From: Acholeplasmatales bacterium Tener_01
GTDB lineage: Bacteria > Bacillota_I > Bacilli_A > ML615J-28 > CAG-698
NCBI GenBank assembly: GCA_001604495.1
Contig: LVBR01000171.1
Span: 1-5,106 of the forward strand
Reading direction: 5' to 3'
Length of the DNA stretch: 5,106 nucleotides
Positions 1 through 4,308 of this stretch are shown here, one piece after another. Each line of letters opens with the position of its first letter. Positions within the stretch are counted from its first letter, which is position 1. Position numbers and translations under genes: made by a program. The notes beneath the pieces are model-generated. The model was not told where the DNA came from. It saw only the letters and a list, made by a program, of their open reading frames with translations, and ran no database searches.

Positions 1-26
1 TAATTGTTGATGAATTGAATCTATAA
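1..26 (+). CDS. Possible 3' end of a converging plus-strand gene
   Basis: Reading the plus strand from base 3 gives seven codons (I V D E L N L) followed by TAA at 24-26. The other two plus frames have stops at 1-3 and 8-10. A strong hairpin with a run of six T on the plus strand follows at once (25-63), and its stem pairs better in plus-strand RNA than in minus-strand RNA. This is what the end of a convergent gene would look like. Only seven codons are visible, so the product cannot be named and the gene itself is an inference; an intergenic origin is equally possible. Confidence 0.25.
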
Positions 27-63
27 AAAATGATGGGTGTTATTCTAAACACTCATCTTTTTT
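25..63. terminator. Bidirectional intrinsic terminator, overlapping the end of the DUF368 gene
   Basis: Arms 32-41 and 48-57 form a 10-bp stem around a 6-base loop. The stem is flanked by six A on the left (25-30) and six T on the right (58-63), so it can end transcription in either direction. In plus-strand RNA the one imperfect position is a G-U wobble; in minus-strand RNA the same position is an A-C mismatch, so the hairpin is better suited to plus-strand transcription. The minus-strand 5' arm (57-48) lies inside the last codons of the DUF368 gene and its stop codon (42-40) falls at the loop and 3' arm. Confidence 0.75.
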
Positions 64-939
64 AATTTCTTCTTTATAAGCTTCTTTCTTTTTATCTAGT
101 TTATTAATATATATACCTGCAATAATTCCAAGTACTAGCATAATAGCACTAACAATGTAAACCCAAGGATTACTAAAGTCAATTTCATATTTCTTGCTTG
201 TTAGATAAATCATTGCAAACGGAGATCCAACTAAAAGACCTAAAATTGTACTGTATACTGCTGATGGTGATTTAGATTGGACAAACTTAATTAGTTTTGA
301 TACTAAGATTAGACCTAGTAGAACACCTACTAAAAAGCATCCGAATAAGGCAATATTAGCACCAAAATTATTGAACTTAATGACATTGCCTATTACTTGA
401 ATTGTTGGTTCGTAATAACCTATTGCCATCATTATCATACTACCACTAACACCAGGGATAATCATTGTTCCACTACCGATTGATCCAACTACTACCATCA
501 TTATTAGTGATAGAGGGCTAAGAGTTACTTCTTGAGATTCGCCAGCATTAAGTAGTGTAACAAATACCAATACACCGATTGCTACTATAAAGCATAGAAC
601 TTCTTTGAATTTGATACCGTAATCTTTAACTGTCCTAAAGGTTTTAGGAATACTACAAAGAACTAATCCAACAAAGAAGCAAACAGCTTGAAGTGGGAAG
701 TGGCTTAGTATGTATGATATTGATAAGATGTTCGCAACAAGACCCACAAGTAGACCAATTATCATAAAGAAGTCCTTCTTTAAGAACTTTATTGGGTGTT
801 TTGGGGCATCTGAGAAATCCTCAATCATCCTATCATATATATTTAGTAGAATTGCTAGGGTCCCCATTGAAAAGCCTGGGATTGTTGAATCGAGGCCTAA
901 AATGAAACCTTTAAAAAAATCAATTAATTTATTCTTCAT
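40..939 (-). CDS. popT: DUF368 / PopT family undecaprenyl phosphate translocase
   Basis: A 299-residue multi-pass membrane protein of the DUF368 family. Characterised members (PopT of Vibrio cholerae and Staphylococcus aureus) return undecaprenyl phosphate from the outer to the inner face of the cytoplasmic membrane, recycling the carrier for peptidoglycan and other surface polymers. Visible evidence is the duplicated family signature: K10-G11 leading to P21-G22-F23-S24-M25-G26-T27, and again P162-G163-V164-S165-G166-S167-M168 in the second half, as expected for a two-repeat transporter. Hydrophobic segments lie near 58-77, 82-98, 112-131, 142-172, 195-217, 229-246 and 258-279, and the tail (281-299) is charged. 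Length is normal for the family. The frame stays open to a Met at 990, but I chose 939: it has GGTGA just upstream, the homologous N-terminus (KGFILG) follows, and a good promoter at 983-955 would put 990 outside the transcript. The first repeat has D17 and M25 where Ala and Gly are common. Family assignment is firm; substrate is by family knowledge. Confidence 0.88.
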   Translation of the reverse strand: MKNKLIDFFKGFILGLDSTIPGFSMGTLAILLNIYDRMIEDFSDAPKHPIKFLKKDFFMIIGLLVGLVANILSISYILSHFPLQAVCFFVGLVLCSIPKTFRTVKDYGIKFKEVLCFIVAIGVLVFVTLLNAGESQEVTLSPLSLIMMVVVGSIGSGTMIIPGVSGSMIMMAIGYYEPTIQVIGNVIKFNNFGANIALFGCFLVGVLLGLILVSKLIKFVQSKSPSAVYSTILGLLVGSPFAMIYLTSKKYEIDFSNPWVYIVSAIMLVLGIIAGIYINKLDKKKEAYKEEIKKDECLE

Positions 940-943
940 ATTT

Positions 944-948
944 TCACC
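944..948 (-). promoter_or_regulatory. Ribosome binding site that fixes the DUF368 gene start
   Basis: GGTGA on the minus strand (948-944), four bases before the ATG at 939-937. It supports the start at 939 over the upstream in-frame Met at 990, which lacks a comparable site. The predicted transcription start (about 948) coincides with the first G. Confidence 0.6.
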
Positions 949-954
949 AAGAGT

Positions 955-983
955 ATTATAGCAAAAACTAGCATAAATCACAA
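955..983 (-). promoter_or_regulatory. Sigma-A-type promoter of the DUF368 gene
   Basis: On the minus strand, TTGTGA (983-978) is followed after exactly 17 bases by a perfect TATAAT (960-955), preceded by TGC, an extended -10 element. The -35 matches TTGACA at 4 of 6 positions. The promoter lies between the lysS terminator and the DUF368 start, so this gene can be transcribed on its own. The implied transcript starts near 948, leaving about 9 untranslated bases. Confidence 0.72.
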
Positions 984-998
984 GGAACAAATGTATAC

Positions 999-1019
999 AA
1001 AAAGGGGCTTTTAAGCCCC
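999..1019 (-). terminator. Intrinsic terminator of lysS
   Basis: GGGGCT and AGCCCC pair around a TAAA loop (stem arms 1019-1013 and 1010-1004 at maximum extent), followed by five T on the minus strand (1003-999). It starts six bases beyond the lysS TAA (1028-1026). It is the only GC-rich terminator stem in the window and the only one not touching its gene's stop codon. On the plus strand the T run after the stem is broken by CG, so it looks one-directional. Confidence 0.88.
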
Positions 1020-1025
1020 GTTTGT

Positions 1026-2525
1026 TTATTTTTGATTTCTCATGTGTGGGAATAGTAAAACATCACGAATTGAATCAGCTTGTCCTAGTAACATTACTAG
1101 TCTATCAATACCAATTCCTAGTCCTCCTGTAGGAGGCATACCATATTCAAGTGCTTCTACATAGTCTGTATCCATTTCACATGCTTCATCATTACCTAAA
1201 TCTTTTTCTTTTAATTGATTTAAGAATCTTTCTTTTTGGTCAATTGGGTCATTTAGTTCACTAAATGCATTGCCATATTCATGACCTTTAATGAATAATT
1301 CAAATCTTTCTGTGAATCTTTCATCTTTTGCTTTTTTAGCAAGTGGAGAAATTTCTAGTGGATGACCATAAACGAATGTTGGTTGGATTAATGTATCTTC
1401 AACATACTTTTCAAAGAATAAGTTGACGATATGTCCATATGTTCTTTCATGTTTTCCAACTGGAATTTCGTGTTCTTTTGCAAGTTCTAATAATTCATCT
1501 AAATCATTTTTATTCCAAAAATCAATTCCAGTAACTTCTTTGATAGCATCAACCATATGAATTCGTTTGAACTTTTCACCTAAATGGATTTCTTCACCAT
1601 CACAAACAACATCAGTTTTACCTAATACTTCAAGTGTAACTGTGTGGAATAAATCTTCAATTAAATCCATGATTCCTTGCATATCGCTATATGCTAGGTA
1701 TGCTTCGACTGTTGTGAACTCAGGGTTATGCATTGAGTCCATACCTTCATTTCTGAATAATCTACCAATTTCATAAACGGCTTCCATTCCACCAACAATT
1801 AATCTCTTAAGTGGAAGTTCAGTTGCAATTCTTAAGTAGAAGTTCATATCTAAGGCATTGTGATGAGTTACGAATGGACGTGCAGCAGCTCCACCTAAGA
1901 TTGGTTGTAAGATTGGAGTTTCTACTTCAACAAATCCTTTTGAATCGAAGAAGTGTTGAATTGCACGAATAACTCTTGGACGAAGGAAGGCAAGGCGTTT
2001 GCTTTCTTCGTTAACGATTAAATCAACGTAACGATGACGACGAGCTTCTTCCTTGTCTTGAAGACCATGGAATTTTTCAGGGAGTGGACGTAGAGCTTTA
2101 GATAGATGAGTATATTCGTTAGCACGAATTGTAACCTCACCAGTGTCAGTACGAATTACTTGACCTTTGATTCCTACGATATCACCAATATCGCTCTTTT
2201 TGAATATTTCATATTGGTCTTCACCAACATTATCAAGTCTTACATATATTTGAAGTAAACCAAATTTGTCTTGAATGTGCATAAAGCCAGCTTTACCACT
2301 ACGACGCTTAGACATGATTCTTCCAGCAACGCTTTCGATGATGCCTAATTCTTCAAGTTCCTCTTTAGTCTTTTCTTCAAACTTAGTTTTGATATCTAAT
2401 GAATTAGATGTACGTTTATATGCATGTCCAAATGGGTCAATACCACTATCCTTCAACATTTGCATTTTTTCACGACGTACTTTTTCTTGATCGGTTAAAT
2501 TAGTCACATTTAACTTTTCTTCCAT
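1026..2525 (-). CDS. lysS: Lysyl-tRNA synthetase, class II
   Basis: A 499-residue cytosolic enzyme that charges tRNA-Lys with lysine using ATP; length is typical of bacterial class II LysRS. The N-terminal OB-fold anticodon-binding domain is at about 60-150, with AGRIMSKRRSGKAGF-type sequence at 67-81. The class II catalytic core follows: motif 1 around 182-208, motif 2 with FRNEG at 257-261 and HNPEFT at 266-271, and motif 3 GGLGIGIDRLVMLL at 467-480. The C-terminus ends in SIRDVLLFPHMR (485-496), as usual for the family. All core motifs are intact. I chose the ATG at 2525, preceded by AGAGGTGA, over the in-frame Met at 2576: the extra 17 residues are unlike the family, the Met at 2576 overlaps the promoter -35, and it would lie upstream of the predicted transcript start. 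The gene stands alone with its own promoter and terminator, and the leader is too short for a T-box. Nothing unusual in the protein. Confidence 0.98.
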   Translation of the reverse strand: MEEKLNVTNLTDQEKVRREKMQMLKDSGIDPFGHAYKRTSNSLDIKTKFEEKTKEELEELGIIESVAGRIMSKRRSGKAGFMHIQDKFGLLQIYVRLDNVGEDQYEIFKKSDIGDIVGIKGQVIRTDTGEVTIRANEYTHLSKALRPLPEKFHGLQDKEEARRHRYVDLIVNEESKRLAFLRPRVIRAIQHFFDSKGFVEVETPILQPILGGAAARPFVTHHNALDMNFYLRIATELPLKRLIVGGMEAVYEIGRLFRNEGMDSMHNPEFTTVEAYLAYSDMQGIMDLIEDLFHTVTLEVLGKTDVVCDGEEIHLGEKFKRIHMVDAIKEVTGIDFWNKNDLDELLELAKEHEIPVGKHERTYGHIVNLFFEKYVEDTLIQPTFVYGHPLEISPLAKKAKDERFTERFELFIKGHEYGNAFSELNDPIDQKERFLNQLKEKDLGNDEACEMDTDYVEALEYGMPPTGGLGIGIDRLVMLLGQADSIRDVLLFPHMRNQK

Positions 2526-2530
2526 ATTTA

Positions 2531-2538
2531 TCACCTCT
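2531..2538 (-). promoter_or_regulatory. Ribosome binding site that fixes the lysS start
   Basis: AGAGGTGA on the minus strand (2538-2531), a near-consensus Shine-Dalgarno. Its GAGG core ends eight bases before the ATG at 2525-2523. It decides in favour of 2525 over the Met at 2576. Confidence 0.85.
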
Positions 2539-2547
2539 GTAGATAAT

Positions 2548-2576
2548 ATTATATCAAAATTAAGGCATTTTATCAA
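2548..2576 (-). promoter_or_regulatory. Sigma-A-type promoter of lysS
   Basis: On the minus strand, TTGATA (2576-2571; 5 of 6 match to TTGACA) is followed after exactly 17 bases by a perfect TATAAT (2553-2548), with TGA in front giving an extended -10. This is the best promoter in the window. It begins three bases beyond the T run of the preceding gene's terminator. The implied start is near 2541, with a leader of about 16 bases, leaving no room for a T-box or other riboswitch. Confidence 0.85.
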
Positions 2577-2578
2577 CC

Positions 2579-2604
2579 AAAAAATGTGAGGATAACCTCA
2601 CATT
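2579..2604 (-). terminator. Intrinsic terminator of the GH18 lipoprotein gene
   Basis: AATGTGAGG (2604-2596) pairs perfectly with CCTCACATT (2591-2583) around a four-base loop. The stem runs into T's, giving six in a row on the minus strand (2584-2579) before GG. The short T run suggests moderate strength. The gene's TAA stop (2605-2603) shares two bases with the first arm. Confidence 0.8.
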
Positions 2605-4255
2605 ATTTATTGTATCCTTCTTTAATTGCAAGAAGAAGTTCATCTGTTAGATAGTCACAGCCCCATTCCCAATACATTAGGCCACCCATTTTGTTATCCA
2701 TGCACCATTTGCATTTAGCAATTAGGCTTCTAGCATCATCGTATGATATGAATGTTTGACCATCCTTTGACAGTAAGTATGGTTCTTCACATCTTTCATC
2801 GTAATAGTATTCGTAGTCTGGGTTGTTTAAGTAGTTCTTTATCATATTGTTATATAATACGCTACCACTCTTTTCCCATTTACCATCAGTTAATACTTGT
2901 TTAACACCATAGAAAGCTGCTCCCCAAATCATCTTTTCATTAGGAACACCTAAATCTTGGTAGATTTTAGCTGTCTCTGCCATTGAGCAACTATCCATAG
3001 TTCTACCAACTTTATTGGTTTTATCTAACAAAGTTGTGTTTCTAAAAAGGGCAGTGTGGTAATAACCACCATTACTTACCATAGTATATGTCATAATATT
3101 GATGTAATCTAAATACTTTATTGAATTTGAAATATCAAATCGACCACTACTCCATTTACCACTAGCAACAGCTGCAGTTAAGAGGTGGTTAGGATTATTG
3201 GCTTTAATTGCGGAATAAGCTTCTTTACAAAGAAGTGTGAAGTTTTGCATTTCACTTGTCTTTGGAGTTTCCCAGTCAAAGTCGATTCCATCAAGGTTAA
3301 GTTCGTTGATCAGATTAACTAAGTTTTGAGCAGCCTTCTTTCTTAATGCCTCATCTGCGCTAATTTTTGAGAAGGTTGTGGCATTATTGAATGATGCTAA
3401 AACGTAAATGCCTTTTTCTTTGCATTTAGGAATAATGTAATTAAGCATCTTTGATTTAATTGGATTGTTGATTGAGGCGTCCTCATTAAAAGTTAAGAAG
3501 CAACAATAAACAATATCATTTACTTCAAAGAAGGCATCATCAACTTTATCAAAATTACGATAAATATATCCACCAACAATGTTTTTAAGTTCTTTATAAC
3601 CTTTTACAGTTACTTCGATTTCTTGCGTTTTCTTTTGATTTTCAAGTGTAATCATAGCAGTTAACTTCACAACAACTGTTTGATAGTTGAGTGTATATTT
3701 TCCTTCCTTATTTAGTCTTAGAGGGTTAGAACTAGCCCAAACTATTTTTGCTCCATTATATTCTTCTGGTAATTCAATATCACTAGATACTAGTATTGCG
3801 TTATATTTTTGATATAAATAATCAGCTACTGCATCAATTTCAGTTGTATCAAGTTGATATATGGCTTTATCAATACGAGTTTTTGTGCCATTATCATCTT
3901 TATATTCAGTTACTATATCAACTAAGATGTAACCTTCAACATCGCTTGGTGTAGCCTCTTTTTCAGTAGAGTTTTTATAGACATCAAATTCTTTTACTAC
4001 CTCATCATTTAATCCTATTAAAATGTAATGGTACATAAGAGGGTTATCGTCCTGTGGTTCTACTTCAACCTCACCAGGATTAGCAGGGTCAACTTCAGTT
4101 GGTTCTACTTCAATATCACCAGGTTCAGTTGGATCAATTTCTTCGGGAGTAATAATATCGGGCTCTTTTTCGTTGTTTGGTACTTCATTATTTTTACAAG
4201 AAGCACTAAATACAAAGCAAAGAAGAATTATTACAAATAAAACGTATTTTTTCAT
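2603..4255 (-). CDS. Surface lipoprotein with Ig-like and glycoside hydrolase family 18 domains
   Basis: A 550-residue exported protein. Residues 1-19 are a signal peptide (MKKY plus a hydrophobic core) ending in SAS before Cys20, a loose lipobox, so it is probably lipid-anchored outside the membrane. Residues 21-70 form an acidic Pro/Glu linker with two tandem 15-residue repeats (39-53, 54-68). Residues 75-118 may be a small beta-grasp-like repeat (weak resemblance). Residues 141-218 resemble the atypical bacterial Ig-like domain (SSDIELP at 157-163, VWASSNP at 172-178, ending EVTV at 214-217). Residues 227-549 are the GH18 barrel: catalytic motif D322-G-I-D325-F-D327-W-E329 with all acidic residues present, MTY at 388-390, YG at 449-450, and GGLMYWEW (524-531) supplying the usual C-terminal Trp. 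GH18 enzymes cleave beta-1,4 GlcNAc links by substrate-assisted catalysis; chitin, host N-glycans or peptidoglycan are all possible targets. There is no LysM or carbohydrate-binding module that would settle this. The Asp normally after MTY is Thr391. The catalytic domain holds nine Cys, many for an exported Gram-positive protein. Confidence 0.92.
   Translation of the reverse strand: MKKYVLFVIILLCFVFSASCKNNEVPNNEKEPDIITPEEIDPTEPGDIEVEPTEVDPANPGEVEVEPQDDNPLMYHYILIGLNDEVVKEFDVYKNSTEKEATPSDVEGYILVDIVTEYKDDNGTKTRIDKAIYQLDTTEIDAVADYLYQKYNAILVSSDIELPEEYNGAKIVWASSNPLRLNKEGKYTLNYQTVVVKLTAMITLENQKKTQEIEVTVKGYKELKNIVGGYIYRNFDKVDDAFFEVNDIVYCCFLTFNEDASINNPIKSKMLNYIIPKCKEKGIYVLASFNNATTFSKISADEALRKKAAQNLVNLINELNLDGIDFDWETPKTSEMQNFTLLCKEAYSAIKANNPNHLLTAAVASGKWSSGRFDISNSIKYLDYINIMTYTMVSNGGYYHTALFRNTTLLDKTNKVGRTMDSCSMAETAKIYQDLGVPNEKMIWGAAFYGVKQVLTDGKWEKSGSVLYNNMIKNYLNNPDYEYYYDERCEEPYLLSKDGQTFISYDDARSLIAKCKWCMDNKMGGLMYWEWGCDYLTDELLLAIKEGYNK
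4056..4145 (-). repeat. Tandem 45-bp repeat coding for the acidic linker of the GH18 lipoprotein
   Basis: Two adjacent 45-base copies, 4056-4100 and 4101-4145, agree at 33 of the first 41 bases by eye. They encode EIDPTEPGDIEVEPT and EVDPANPGEVEVEPQ. The DNA similarity, beyond what the protein requires, suggests in-frame duplication of one unit. The product is likely an extended, negatively charged spacer between the lipid anchor and the folded domains. Confidence 0.85.
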
Positions 4256-4262
4256 ATATATA

Positions 4263-4266
4263 CCTC
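4263..4266 (-). promoter_or_regulatory. Ribosome binding site of the GH18 gene
   Basis: GAGG on the minus strand (4266-4263), seven bases before the ATG at 4255-4253. If the promoter at 4301-4273 is right, this motif is the very 5' end of the transcript. Confidence 0.65.
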
Positions 4267-4272
4267 ATGTTT

Positions 4273-4301
4273 ATAATATCAAAAAAAGAAGCATTTTTCA
4301 A
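4273..4301 (-). promoter_or_regulatory. Candidate promoter of the GH18 gene, -35 inside the preceding terminator
   Basis: On the minus strand, TTGAAA (4301-4296; 4 of 6) is followed after 17 bases by TATTAT (4278-4273; 5 of 6), with TGA in front as an extended -10. The -35 box occupies the loop and two stem bases of the upstream gene's terminator hairpin. The implied start is near 4266, about 11 bases before the ATG. The same spacing and extended -10 occur at the other two promoters in the window, which supports it. Read-through from the upstream gene is an alternative source of transcripts. Confidence 0.6.
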
Positions 4302-4308
4302 TGCTTCT
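4281..4308 (-). terminator. Intrinsic terminator of the acyltransferase-like gene
   Basis: AGAAGCATT (4308-4300) pairs perfectly with AATGCTTCT (4295-4287) around a GAAA loop (4299-4296). The minus-strand T run includes the last stem base and continues through 4281, seven in all. Two bases of the gene's TAG stop (4309-4307) lie in the first arm. Confidence 0.88.

Noticed and set aside
710..961. Plus-strand open frame of 83 codons opposite the DUF368 gene N-terminus
   Set aside because: It overlaps a recognised family on the other strand, resembles no protein I know, and covers the complement of hydrophobic segments.
940..990. N-terminal extension of the DUF368 protein starting at the Met at 990
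   Set aside because: It would lie upstream of the predicted transcript start, and the downstream ATG at 939 has a GGTGA site and the expected family N-terminus.
1567..2490. Two short plus-strand open frames within lysS (1567-1776 and 2275-2490)
   Set aside because: Both lie inside an intact, highly conserved synthetase gene and show no independent coding signals.
2526..2576. N-terminal extension of LysRS starting at the Met at 2576
   Set aside because: The codon overlaps the -35 box of the lysS promoter, sits just beyond the preceding terminator, has no Shine-Dalgarno, and the added residues are unlike the family.
2526..2582. T-box or other riboswitch upstream of lysS
   Set aside because: Only about 57 bases separate the genes, all taken up by terminator, promoter and ribosome binding site; no T-box specifier stem or antiterminator can fit.
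4028..4240. Plus-strand open frame opposite the lipoprotein N-terminus
   Set aside because: It is the antisense of the repeat linker and signal peptide, is rich in Phe and Asn from the repeats, lacks a convincing ribosome binding site, and lies wholly within a well-supported gene.
4253..4262. Alternating TA run next to the GH18 start codon as a regulatory repeat
   Set aside because: It is only about ten bases long, is ordinary in AT-rich DNA, and is explained as the spacer between Shine-Dalgarno and ATG.
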